This document shows positions 1-5,757 of a stretch of DNA of 8,142 nt, one piece after another. The DNA is from Nanobdellota archaeon (GTDB lineage: Archaea; Nanobdellota; Nanobdellia; SCGC-AAA011-G17; GW2011-AR17), in NCBI GenBank assembly GCA_030018575.1, contig JASEIA010000067.1, positions 1 to 8,142 on the forward strand, in the 5' to 3' direction. The notes below the pieces were generated by a model. The model was not told the DNA's origin. It did not search any database and saw only the letters and a list, made by a program, of their open reading frames with translations. Position 1 is the stretch's first letter. Each line of letters begins with the position of its first letter. A program made the position numbers and the translations under genes.

Positions 1-1
1 C

Positions 2-130
2 GTGAACACTGATGTTGAGAAAGATGAGAAAGGGCAGATATTGTTTTTCAATGTGTATAATGGAGAGAAATATCTTGAGCAGAAATGGAAGCTGAACATG
101 ATTGTAGTGATACAAAGGCCGCTTGGATAG
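2..130 (+). CDS. C-terminal tail of an unidentified protein (5' end outside the window)
   Basis: Frame 2 is open from the left edge to a TAG at 128-130 and encodes 42 residues, beginning VNTDVEKDEKGQ and ending MIVVIQRPLG. The composition (charged start, NGEKYLEQKWKLN, hydrophobic MIVVI near the end) looks like ordinary protein, but I do not recognise a family. The start lies outside the window. A second, different reading frame starts to look coding just before this stop (see the segment at 79-216), so the TAG may be the result of a one-base indel rather than the original end of the gene. The short length keeps confidence low. Confidence 0.4.
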   Translation: MNTDVEKDEKGQILFFNVYNGEKYLEQKWKLNMIVVIQRPLG

Positions 131-216
131 GGTGTGACGGTGGCAGCTTCTACGTTAGTGCCGATGACTATCTTGGCGATGGCAGTGCGGTTCGTGGGGT
201 AAGTGCGAGCCCGTAA
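79..216 (+). pseudogene. Out-of-frame C-terminal segment resembling a DGR variable region
   Basis: Frame 1 is open from just after a TGA (76-78) to a TAA at 214-216. It reads through AAWIGCDGGSFYVSADDYL and then GDGSAVRGVSASP. Every codon from 133 to 186 (18 in a row) ends in C or T. That is the hallmark of variable regions copied from a template rich in AAY codons, where adenines are mutated and the third base is kept. The G/S/Y/D-rich content and the SAVRGV tail also resemble C-type-lectin-fold variable proteins of diversity-generating retroelements. No start codon or upstream domain is joined in this frame: the protein-like upstream reading is frame 2, so a one-base indel around 79-118 is the simplest reason for the break. 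No reverse transcriptase or template repeat is visible here. The NNY run is seen directly; DGR identity is inferred. Confidence 0.45.
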
Positions 217-224
217 GGGCGAGC
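205..224 (+). other. GC-rich hairpin with a GTAA tetraloop, at the end of the variable-like segment
   Basis: GCCC (209-212) pairs with GGGC (217-220) around a GTAA loop (213-216), a GNRA-type tetraloop if transcribed. Tandem A/G and G/A mismatches follow, then two more pairs (CG/GC at 205-206 and 223-224). The loop contains the TAA stop of the frame-1 reading. In the Bordetella phage DGR a stem-loop lies just downstream of the variable region, so its position fits the DGR reading. A terminator or fortuitous structure is also possible. Confidence 0.4.
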
Positions 225-441
225 CGTCGTGGCGCGAAAAATTTTCACAAGAAACAAAGGTTAAGCAATAAGCATTTAAACAGGCGGATTATTCTTTCTT
301 TGTCCTACCAAGAGCCGTGTATGCCTTTCTTCCATATAAGCATAGAAACAGTGCATATTTATAAAGTTTGCGCATAGTTTTTATGCATAGAATAAGGCAT
401 TACTGCTTGCCGTACTATTTATATTACTTTCTATAATATTA
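225..441. other. Gene-free region upstream of the toxin-antitoxin operon
   Basis: I see no convincing coding region on either strand between the hairpin and the promoter of the winged-helix gene. The stretch starts GC-rich and becomes AT-rich. It contains an A/T-symmetric GAAAAATTTTC at 236-246, a good TATA-like ATTTATAAAG at 357-366 preceded by GAAACA at 346-351, and a short inverted repeat GCATA/TATGC near 372-386. The TATA-like element has no ORF at the expected distance, so it could serve a small RNA, but nothing shows one. Confidence 0.4.
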
Positions 442-456
442 GAAACATTTATAAAT
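442..456 (+). promoter_or_regulatory. Archaeal BRE/TATA promoter of the winged-helix gene
   Basis: TTTATAAAT (448-456) is a near-ideal archaeal TATA box with a purine-rich GAAACA (442-447) in the BRE position. Its centre is 27 bases before the ATG at 479, so transcription should start at or within a few bases of the start codon. No Shine-Dalgarno motif precedes the ATG, consistent with a leaderless mRNA. Confidence 0.65.
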
Positions 457-478
457 AATAATTTCCATCTATTTAACC

Positions 479-1066
479 ATGAAAAAAATAGAATTCGTGT
501 TCAGGGAACTGCTGTTCCAGTGCCTTGAGAAAGGCAACAGGAGGTTTACGCAGCTTGCGCTTTCAAAAGAATTAGGGCTTTCAACAAGCATGATAAGCTT
601 TGCTTTAAAGCCGCTGAAAAAGATGAATGCTGTTGAGGTAAGGCAGAGAAGCTTTTCAGTAATAGACCCGAGAAAAGTGCTTTACCATTGGGCAAGCGTG
701 AGGAACATAGAAAAGGATATTGTATACAGCACAAGAGTTGAAATGCCTGTTGTTGAAATAGAAAAGGCAATGCCTGACAATATAGTGTATGGGGCTTATT
801 CAGCTTACAGGTTAAAATTCAAAGATGCCCCTGCGGACTATTCAGAAGTTTATGTATATGGCGATGAAACATTAAAGAAAAGGTTTCCGGAGAAAAAAGG
901 CCCTGCAAACCTTTTTGTGCTGAAGAAAGACGAATTAATGGAAATGCATGGGAAGCTTGCATCAATGGCGCAGACATTTGTTGACTTGTGGAACATCAAG
1001 AGCTGGTATGCGCATGACTATCTTAAAGCATTGGAGGCAAGAATAAATGAAAGAATTCTGGAATAG
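479..1066 (+). CDS. Winged-helix protein, probable AbiEi-like antitoxin/regulator
   Basis: The product is 195 residues. Residues about 5-60 form a helix-turn-helix/winged-helix: FTQLALSKELGLSTSMISFA (23-42) has the LSKELGLS...I turn and recognition helix, followed by a basic wing (KPLKKMNAVEVRQR). The remainder (GAYSAYRL, VYVYG, then LWNIKSWYAHDYLKALEAR near the C-terminus) fits the second domain of AbiEi-like antitoxins, which autoregulate an operon and neutralise a nucleotidyltransferase. The stop overlaps the downstream nucleotidyltransferase gene by 20 bases, so the two are surely co-transcribed and translationally coupled. The ATG is supported by the TATA box 27 bases upstream. The pairing with an NTase and the HTH are seen; the antitoxin role is inferred. 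A solo transcription regulator is the alternative. Confidence 0.7.
   Translation: MKKIEFVFRELLFQCLEKGNRRFTQLALSKELGLSTSMISFALKPLKKMNAVEVRQRSFSVIDPRKVLYHWASVRNIEKDIVYSTRVEMPVVEIEKAMPDNIVYGAYSAYRLKFKDAPADYSEVYVYGDETLKKRFPEKKGPANLFVLKKDELMEMHGKLASMAQTFVDLWNIKSWYAHDYLKALEARINERILE
1033..1037 (+). promoter_or_regulatory. Shine-Dalgarno site of the nucleotidyltransferase gene
   Basis: GGAGG inside the 3' end of the winged-helix gene lies 9 bases before the ATG at 1047. It decides that start and indicates coupled initiation from the operon mRNA, in contrast to the leaderless first gene. Confidence 0.65.
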
Positions 1067-1670
1067 CGCATTGACGGAGAAAAGCCTGAACATCCTGCAG
1101 AGCCTGAAAAAGCGGCCTTTTGAGTTTGTTGTTATAGGCGGATGGGCTGCTTACTTATGGACAAAAGCTCACAAGTCAAAGGATATAGACATTTTATTGA
1201 AAAATTTTGAAGACATGAAATACCTTAAAGAGCATTATGTGCTCAAAAAGAACGATAATCTTAAGAAATACGAGATAAAAATTGAAGAGATTGACATTGA
1301 TATCTATGTGCCTTTTTACTCCAAGCTTGCGCTGCCTGTTGAGGAGTGCCTGAAACATACTGCAAGGATTGACGGCATTGAAGTTGTCTCTCCTGAAGTA
1401 TTGCTTATATTGAAACAGGGCGCTGAAATTGAAAGGAAGGATTCTGTGAAAGGCGCAAAGGACAGGATTGATGTTATGGCATTGCTCATTTATTCCCCTG
1501 TGGATTTCAGGAAATATTCTGAATTGATTAAAGCCAATAAGCTTGAAAGCTATTTTCAAAGGCTGAAAGAAATAACCAATTCATTTAAGGAGATTGAATA
1601 CATTGGCTTAAATCCAAGAGAATTCAAGCTGAAAAAGCAGGAGATTCTTGAGAAGCTGAAGAAAGCGTGA
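1047..1670 (+). CDS. Nucleotidyltransferase, AbiEii-like (probable type IV toxin)
   Basis: The product is 207 residues of the polymerase-beta nucleotidyltransferase superfamily. The helical turn GGWAAYLW (31-38) is followed by KSKDIDILL, giving the catalytic pair Asp46 and Asp48. The third carboxylate is probably Asp85 (or Asp83) in EEIDIDIYVPF. Downstream, SPEVLLILK (115-123) and AKDRIDVMALL (137-147) match the K-x-KDR-x-D region seen in AbiEii-type and related minimal NTases. Such toxins transfer nucleotides to a cellular acceptor (tRNA in studied relatives) and are held in check by the partner winged-helix protein. The catalytic residues look intact. Tail after 185 is Lys-rich and helical. 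It overlaps the upstream gene by 20 bases. An alternative is a non-toxic housekeeping NTase with its own regulator. Confidence 0.75.
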   Translation: MKEFWNSALTEKSLNILQSLKKRPFEFVVIGGWAAYLWTKAHKSKDIDILLKNFEDMKYLKEHYVLKKNDNLKKYEIKIEEIDIDIYVPFYSKLALPVEECLKHTARIDGIEVVSPEVLLILKQGAEIERKDSVKGAKDRIDVMALLIYSPVDFRKYSELIKANKLESYFQRLKEITNSFKEIEYIGLNPREFKLKKQEILEKLKKA

Positions 1671-1678
1671 AGGTGGTC

Positions 1679-1703
1679 TTTTTTTCTGGAAAAGCGGCTT
1701 TTT
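1679..1703 (+). terminator. T-rich termination region after the toxin-antitoxin operon
   Basis: Eight bases after the nucleotidyltransferase stop there is a T7 run (1679-1685), followed by AAAAGC-G-GCTTTT and a second T5 run (1699-1703). Archaeal RNA polymerase terminates on T-runs without needing a hairpin. The position between the operon and the IS supports the call. Confidence 0.45.
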
Positions 1704-1733
1704 GGATAAAAGTTTCCCTCCAGAGATGGATAC

Positions 1734-1750
1734 TATACTTAGTGACATAA
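1734..1750 (+). repeat. Left terminal inverted repeat of the IS630 element
   Basis: TATACTTAGTGACATAA here matches the reverse complement of 2771-2787 at 15 of 17 positions. The transposase stop codon (TAA on the minus strand, 1739-1741) lies inside this repeat, almost at the end of the element. Confidence 0.8.
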
Positions 1751-2266
1751 ATATTTATACAAATCCAGTTTGAACCTTTTCGTCCTATAGTATTTTGTTG
1801 TGGCTTTTTTGAACTCTTGGAACGAATCAAAGAACTTAGACCCCAACACATCATCTTTGCCTTGCCTCCAACATTCTCCCAAAGGATTAGCCTCTGGAAA
1901 TCCTGAAGGGAACCACCTGACCCTAATATTTTTTCTGAAGAATCTCTTAACTCTTTGTTCTTTCCGGTGATATGTTGCTTTATCTATGAAAAATATCATC
2001 TTTGGGTATTTCCGTTTCAAATGTTTTAGGTATTCTAAAAAGCAATCACTATCTCCATTTTTGTATTGTCTAAATAATTGTGAGCCGTCTTCTGCTAAAC
2101 TACCAAACCAAACAATTTTTTGATGAGAACCTGTTGTGAGTATACGTGGTTTAGTCCCTTTAATTGCCCAAACAGAACGTATTTTCACTTCATAATTGAA
2201 TATACTCTCATCTTCTACGACAAGGGGATATTCTTTAGGTTTTCTCGCTAAATAGCACAGGTTTTT
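1739..2266 (-). pseudogene. IS630 transposase, C-terminal half (DDE catalytic core, third acidic residue missing)
   Basis: The frame is open from 2266; the first in-frame start codon is a GTG at 2188, but homology-like sequence begins earlier, so this is the continuation of the N-terminal half and not a separate gene. The first catalytic Asp is in VVEDES (codon 2210-2212). SVWAIKGTKP is the family W..KG..P motif. The second Asp is in FIDKATYH (codon 1982-1984). The third motif, normally NPxE followed by a conserved Trp, reads NPLGECW here: Gly (GGA, 1877-1879) occupies the usual Glu position, one transition away from GAA. The adjacent Glu might substitute, but the spacing differs by one residue. 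Frameshift plus this change suggest a defective copy. Confidence 0.8.
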
Positions 2267-2711
2267 TTAAGAAATCTGCCCTTTCTTCTTCTTTAGAAAA
2301 TGCATAACGCGGTCTGGGCTTAATCTTTGATAACCCCCAAGATTGTGAGATTCTTATTATTTGGCGAATGCTATATTTAACCCCTGTATTTTCATAAATG
2401 GTGCCCCTTATGTGGGTGGTTCTCCACCTCCGCTTAATGTCATGTTTTCTAACAATCTTACGTATTTCTTTCGCCTGCTTTTTGGTTATCAATGGAGGTC
2501 TTCCACTTCGTGGCTTTGTCTCCAATCCCTTTAAACCCATCTTATCATATCTTTTTCTCCAATAATCTACCTTTCCATGCGTGCAACCAAAAGTTTTCGC
2601 GACTTCTCGCAAAGACTCCTTATATGTAGCTTGCACCATTAATAACCTCTTCCTAATCAATGGGTCTGTTATTCGCTTTAGGGAAGATTTAATCTCATTC
2701 AATTCACTCAT
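2235..2711 (-). pseudogene. IS630 transposase, N-terminal half (HTH DNA-binding part)
   Basis: This frame gives 158 residues. It has a first HTH (LREVAKTFGCTHGKVDYWRK), the family linker GLKGLETKPRSGRPPLITKK, and a second winged-helix-like part ending SKEEERADFLKK. These are the two DNA-binding units of IS630 transposases that recognise the terminal repeats. After LKK the frame runs into unrelated residues (PVLFSEKT) and stops at 2235, before the catalytic core. The core continues in another frame that is open from 2266, so the halves overlap by about 32 bases. The break lies at an A7 run (T7 on the plus strand, 2262-2268): removing one A gives a continuous F-L-K-N-L-C-Y-L-A-R-K-P-K reading into the core. 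A true indel, a sequencing error in a homopolymer, or frameshifting/slippage are all possible. Confidence 0.8.
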
Positions 2712-2716
2712 TAAAC

Positions 2717-2758
2717 ATCACCTCTTCCCTATAATACAGGTATAAGGACTATATAAAT
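2717..2758 (-). promoter_or_regulatory. Promoter and ribosome binding site of the IS630 transposase
   Basis: On the minus strand ATTTATATA (2758-2750) is a TATA box. It is followed by GAGGTGAT (2724-2717), an eight-base match to the archaeal anti-Shine-Dalgarno, 5 bases before the ATG at 2711. A start about 25 bases after the TATA box gives a short leader containing the site, unlike the leaderless host genes nearby. Confidence 0.6.
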
Positions 2759-2770
2759 CTGTCTAAAAAC

Positions 2771-2787
2771 TTATGTCACTTACTATA
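2771..2787 (-). repeat. Right terminal inverted repeat of the IS630 element
   Basis: TTATGTCACTTACTATA is the partner of 1734-1750, with two mismatches near the outer end. It sits upstream of the transposase promoter. Confidence 0.8.
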
Positions 2788-2797
2788 ACAACCAACA

Positions 2798-2825
2798 ACT
2801 ACAAACCAATTACTACAAACCAATT
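2798..2825. repeat. Perfect 14-bp tandem duplication between the IS end and the GTPase stop
   Basis: ACTACAAACCAATT occurs twice back to back (2798-2811, 2812-2825), preceded by a degenerate AACAACCAACA stretch. The second copy overlaps the last two bases of the GTPase stop codon. On the minus strand this gives a T/G-rich trailer (AATTGGTTTGTAGT twice) that may help terminate the GTPase transcript. Confidence 0.7.
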
Positions 2826-4014
2826 ATTTCCCAGCCATTATCTCAATGACATCCAGATGCTTTAATTTATGCTCCCTTCCGACAGGCATTTTGGTTTTCA
2901 CGTCAATTGCTTTTATAAAATTCTTCCCAATGTCAGCATGAACCCTGTATGCAAATTCAATCGCTGTTGAGCCGGGAGGCATTAAAAAGCAGTCAGGCAG
3001 CACATTGCCTTCCTTGTCTGCAAGCCTGCTGTTTGGGACAGGGTACACTGCAATATACTTCAATAAGTCAAGCACTGCATGGTTCAAAACATCCTGCACC
3101 CCTGTTGAGCCGCAGGTGTCCAAAACATTCTTTTGTATGAACTCCAGCGCTTTCTTCTGCTGCTCGTTTAAATTGCCTTTTATTTCAAATGTGTTTGTGC
3201 CTGGCTCATAAGAGATTAATCCTTTCTTGCTCGCTTCCCTCAATGCAAGCTCGTAATCCGCAGAGCACCCTATAATCATCAATTCCGGAAATTCCTCTTT
3301 CAATTTCTTTATGTTATGCCTTGCTTCAGGCAAGTCCATCTTGTTTGCTGCAATAACCATGGGCTTGCTTTTTCTTCTGAGATAAGCTGCTATTTCTTTC
3401 AGCTCAGCTTCTCCCCACAATGAAACATCCTCTGGAAGCTCTAATAGTTTGAATGCATCCTTCACCATGCCTTCACTAACCCTTAATCCTGAAAGCTGCT
3501 TTGTGATTGCCTTAACAGGGTCTTTCCCTTCCTGCTTCACAGTCCTTGCAAACCTTTCCCATCCGCGCATGATGATTTGGTAATACCACATGTTAAGCTC
3601 GTGCTCCAAAAACCTGATATCATTCGCAGGGTCAAAAGAGCCGGGGTTTGAAGGCTCTCCTTTCTCGTTTGTTGCGCCTGCCGCGTCAATTACATTTATT
3701 AATACATCCGCCTCGTTCAAGTCGCCTAAGAACTGGTTTCCAAGCCCTAATCCTTCTGAAGCGCCAGGCACTAATCCGGCTACATCTATCACATCAACAG
3801 GAACAAACCTATGGCGGTTAATGCAGGCTCCAAACCTCGGGTTGCACTGCGTCTTGAAGAATGTGTCAACGCAGTCTATTTTCACATATCCTCTCCCATG
3901 GTTTGGCTTGATTGTGGCGAATGGATAATTTGCTATCAGAATGTCTGACATTGTGAGAGCCTTGAATAAAGTGCTCTTTCCCACGTTTGCTTTGCCTACG
4001 ATTCCGACTAGCAT
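2824..4014 (-). CDS. ychF: Archaeal YchF/Obg-family GTPase with C-terminal TGS domain
   Basis: The product is 396 residues, matching the usual length of the archaeal YchF-like family (about 395-400). The G domain starts at once: GKANVGKST (7-15) is the P-loop, Thr34 in YPFATIKPN is the G2 element, DVAGLV (77-82) is G3, and NKMD (224-227) is G4. An intact NKxD indicates guanine specificity, unlike bacterial YchF, where the motif has drifted and ATP is used. A helical insert lies at about 130-215. The last 75 residues (from VYPVPN, with CFLMPPGSTAIEFAYRVH) form a TGS domain, an RNA/ribosome-associated fold. Family members associate with ribosomes and act in translation or stress; the exact role in archaea is not settled. 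It is transcribed alone from a leaderless promoter. The start is fixed by the P-loop at residue 7. Confidence 0.92.
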   Translation of the reverse strand: MLVGIVGKANVGKSTLFKALTMSDILIANYPFATIKPNHGRGYVKIDCVDTFFKTQCNPRFGACINRHRFVPVDVIDVAGLVPGASEGLGLGNQFLGDLNEADVLINVIDAAGATNEKGEPSNPGSFDPANDIRFLEHELNMWYYQIIMRGWERFARTVKQEGKDPVKAITKQLSGLRVSEGMVKDAFKLLELPEDVSLWGEAELKEIAAYLRRKSKPMVIAANKMDLPEARHNIKKLKEEFPELMIIGCSADYELALREASKKGLISYEPGTNTFEIKGNLNEQQKKALEFIQKNVLDTCGSTGVQDVLNHAVLDLLKYIAVYPVPNSRLADKEGNVLPDCFLMPPGSTAIEFAYRVHADIGKNFIKAIDVKTKMPVGREHKLKHLDVIEIMAGK

Positions 4015-4037
4015 AGGGAATAAGGATTATTAAAGGG

Positions 4038-4046
4038 TTTATAAAA
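4038..4046 (-). promoter_or_regulatory. TATA box of the GTPase gene
   Basis: On the minus strand TTTTATAAA is centred 28 bases before the ATG at 4014. No Shine-Dalgarno motif is present, so the mRNA is probably leaderless. Confidence 0.55.
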
Positions 4047-4063
4047 GTTTATGTAATGCTTAG

Positions 4064-4231
4064 AAGCCGCGCAGAAAGGAGGCAGCACTTTTAAACAAGA
4101 TTCTGGTTTCAGGGGCAATATATTCAATTATCTGTGCCTGTTTACTGATTCCTTGGAAGATTTTCAAAAATAAGTCTAATTTTGCAAAGCAGAGGGCAAA
4201 GTTAAAAAAGGGCAAGTCTATTCAAGATAAT
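4064..4231 (+). other. Intergenic stretch with an in-frame membrane-like reading and an orphan Shine-Dalgarno site
   Basis: The reading frame of the downstream methyltransferase stays open from 4064 (after a TAG at 4061-4063). It would encode a hydrophobic helix (KILVSGAIYSIICACLLIPW) followed by a Lys-rich tail, joined directly to the methyltransferase Met. There is no ATG, GTG or TTG in this extension. AAAGGAGG at 4075-4082 is a strong Shine-Dalgarno sequence with no start codon at proper distance. It may be the remnant of a small membrane-protein gene or chance; I do not extend the methyltransferase into it. Confidence 0.25.
4200..4208 (+). promoter_or_regulatory. Weak TATA-like element of the methyltransferase gene
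   Basis: AGTTAAAAA is centred about 27 bases before the ATG at 4232, the same spacing as the better promoters in the window. The match to the TATA consensus is poor and no Shine-Dalgarno motif is present. Confidence 0.3.
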
Positions 4232-5059
4232 ATGAAAAAAGAGGTTCCAGGATTTGTAAAGTGGGCAGGCGGAAAAAAACAATTATTAGGACAATTTAAA
4301 AATTATTTTCCAAAGCAGATTAATAGATACCTTGAGCCATTTGTCGGAGGCGGCTCAGTTGCATTCTCAATAATAAAAAACCACATGCCCAAGGAGATTA
4401 TTATTTCTGACAGCAATGAAGAATTGATTAATGCTTATGAAGTCATTAGAGATAATACTGGAGAGCTTATTGAAAAGCTGAAACAGTATAAAAATGCCCA
4501 TAATAAGGATAATTATTACAAGGCAAGGGATTTGCAGCCTGGAAAATTGAATAAAATTGAAAGGGCTGCAAGATTCATCTACCTTAACAAAAGCTGCTTT
4601 AACGGGCTTTACAGGGTAAATTCAAGCGGAAAATTCAATGTTCCGATAGGCAGCTCCAAGCATCCGGCAATATTAATGGAAGATGACTTAAAAGAGATAT
4701 CTGCGCTTTTGCAAAATGTTACAGTTAAGGCCCTGCCTTTCGAAAATGTTGCAAATTACGCCAAAACAGGTGATTTTATTTATCTTGACCCGCCTTATTA
4801 CCCGCTAAAGAAAGGAAAAAGCTTTACCACATATACAAAAGAGGCATTCTTAGAAAAAGAGCAGGAGAAATTATCTGAGGTATTCAGGAGTTTAGACAAA
4901 AAAGGGTGCAAAATTATGCTGTCAAACAGCGATACTGACTTTATAAAAAAATTGTACAAAGGGTATAATATTAATACAGTTCAAGCTTCAAGAATGATTA
5001 ACAGCGATGCCACTAAAAGAGGCAAAATAAGCGAATTAGTAATCAGAAACTATGAATAG
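4232..5059 (+). CDS. dam: Dam/DpnM-type DNA adenine-N6 methyltransferase
   Basis: The product is 275 residues, the normal size for class alpha (Dam, DpnM) enzymes, which transfer a methyl group from S-adenosylmethionine to adenine N6. Motif X is KWAGGK (10-15), motif I is EPFVGGGS (35-42), and the catalytic motif IV is DPPY (186-189). Between them lies the target-recognition hairpin, LNKSCFNGLYRVN then GKFNVPIG (118-140). It aligns with E. coli Dam residues around Arg124 (here Arg128) and the FNVP Pro (here Pro138) that read GATC. All catalytic elements look intact. GATC specificity is inferred from these motifs and from the absence of GATC in the window. The gene ends exactly where the convergent unknown gene ends. 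It could be a solitary methyltransferase or half of a restriction-modification pair. Confidence 0.92.
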   Translation: MKKEVPGFVKWAGGKKQLLGQFKNYFPKQINRYLEPFVGGGSVAFSIIKNHMPKEIIISDSNEELINAYEVIRDNTGELIEKLKQYKNAHNKDNYYKARDLQPGKLNKIERAARFIYLNKSCFNGLYRVNSSGKFNVPIGSSKHPAILMEDDLKEISALLQNVTVKALPFENVANYAKTGDFIYLDPPYYPLKKGKSFTTYTKEAFLEKEQEKLSEVFRSLDKKGCKIMLSNSDTDFIKKLYKGYNINTVQASRMINSDATKRGKISELVIRNYE

Positions 5060-5581
5060 TTATTTTCCATTCTGCGTTGCTTTTGAGACAATAACAAATA
5101 TTTCCTTGTTTGCAATTATTGCATCCAACAGCTCCTTAAAAACAAACGGCTGCTCGTGATTCTTTTCCATAATTATCATTAATTCAATTAAATGCCCTAT
5201 AAATTCAACAGTATATTCGCCATATTTATTTAATGGCTCAAATTCCTTCAGCTTTTCTTTTGTTGTCTCATTTAATTCGCATTTTTGCCGCTCTGCCTTA
5301 TTCTTGAAAGGCTTAACCCGGTCGTACATATCCCTTAAGTATTGGGCAAATTTCAAAGTTAATTCCTTGTCGTGCTCTTTCTTAATCAGCAAGTCAATAA
5401 CCCAATGAATATGTTTTGGCGTTCTTTTTTTGCCTTTTGTATATTTATCCTTATAGCAAATTCTTATATCAACGGCCTTTTTCATTCCCCTATTGCCCTG
5501 AAAAACGCCAATTATTGTCCCGTCAGAAAGTGTAAACTCCTTGAATGCCTTATGAATCTTTCCTTTGCTTTTAAATTCCAT
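5060..5581 (-). CDS. Unrecognised 173-residue protein convergent with the methyltransferase
   Basis: I do not recognise this family. The N-terminal part looks like beta strands (FKEFTLSDGTIIGVFQGNRG, then AVDIRICYKDK). Next comes a basic, conserved-looking stretch GKKRTPKHIHWVIDLLIKK (50-68) with His57, His59, Trp60 and Asp63. The rest is helical and charged (to about 115), followed by an amphipathic C-terminal helix bundle (EFIGHLIELMIIMEK). No signal peptide or membrane segment is seen, so it is probably cytosolic. A possible D...YK pair (Asp38, Lys44) is too weak to call a nuclease. Its TAA abuts the methyltransferase TAG with no base between, an arrangement common in restriction-modification loci, so a restriction-enzyme partner is a reasonable guess only. 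The ATG is supported by a TATA-like box 26 bases upstream. Coding status is likely. Confidence 0.75.
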   Translation of the reverse strand: MEFKSKGKIHKAFKEFTLSDGTIIGVFQGNRGMKKAVDIRICYKDKYTKGKKRTPKHIHWVIDLLIKKEHDKELTLKFAQYLRDMYDRVKPFKNKAERQKCELNETTKEKLKEFEPLNKYGEYTVEFIGHLIELMIIMEKNHEQPFVFKELLDAIIANKEIFVIVSKATQNGK

Positions 5582-5602
5582 AAATCACTAGATATTACGC
5601 TT

Positions 5603-5611
5603 CTTTAAAAA
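5603..5611 (-). promoter_or_regulatory. TATA-like box of the unknown gene beside the methyltransferase
   Basis: On the minus strand TTTTTAAAG is centred 26 bases before the ATG at 5581, with no Shine-Dalgarno motif. The spacing fits a leaderless mRNA. Confidence 0.4.
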
Positions 5612-5621
5612 GATTGCTGCC

Positions 5622-5639
5622 AAAAAACGTGTGTTTTTT
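5622..5639 (-). terminator. A/T hairpin, possible terminator of the cysteine desulfurase transcript
   Basis: AAAAAAC (5622-5628) and GTTTTTT (5633-5639) form a perfect 7-bp stem around GTGT. On the minus strand it ends in T6 and lies about 120 bases after the desulfurase stop and just before the promoter of the next minus-strand gene, so it would insulate the two. The A/T stem is weak; the T-run is the more relevant archaeal signal. Confidence 0.4.
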
Positions 5640-5757
5640 CAGAAAAACCGAAAACATAAAATTCAAGCCGCCAAAGAATTCAAGAAAGAAATGCAAAAAC
5701 AAGCCAAAAATTGAAAACATGCTGGAAGCTGGCTTTTGTTTCGTTATGCTTATTTCA

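Larger units (their letters stand above)
1738..2783 (-). mobile_element. IS630-family insertion sequence (about 1046 bp)
   Basis: The element is bounded by imperfect inverted repeats (AGTGACATAA shared at both ends) and by TA dinucleotides at 1736-1737 and 2784-2785, as expected for the IS630/Tc1/mariner group, which inserts at TA. Both flanks actually read TATA, so the exact border is uncertain by two bases. It carries one transposase on the minus strand, split in two frames. Size fits the family. It lies between the toxin-antitoxin operon and the GTPase gene and interrupts no recognisable gene. Confidence 0.85.

Noticed and set aside
357..386. TATA box plus small inverted repeat as a small-RNA gene.
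   Set aside because: The TATA match is good but there is no stable structure, terminator or ORF at the expected position; not enough to call a gene.
1739..2188. The transposase C-terminal half as an independent gene starting at the GTG at 2188.
   Set aside because: The first catalytic Asp motif (VVEDES) lies upstream of that GTG in the same frame, so a start there would lose part of the active site.
2949..3928. Plus-strand open readings opposite the GTPase.
   Set aside because: Antisense shadows of an intact conserved GTPase; Ser/Cys/Phe-rich translations typical of reverse-strand frames.
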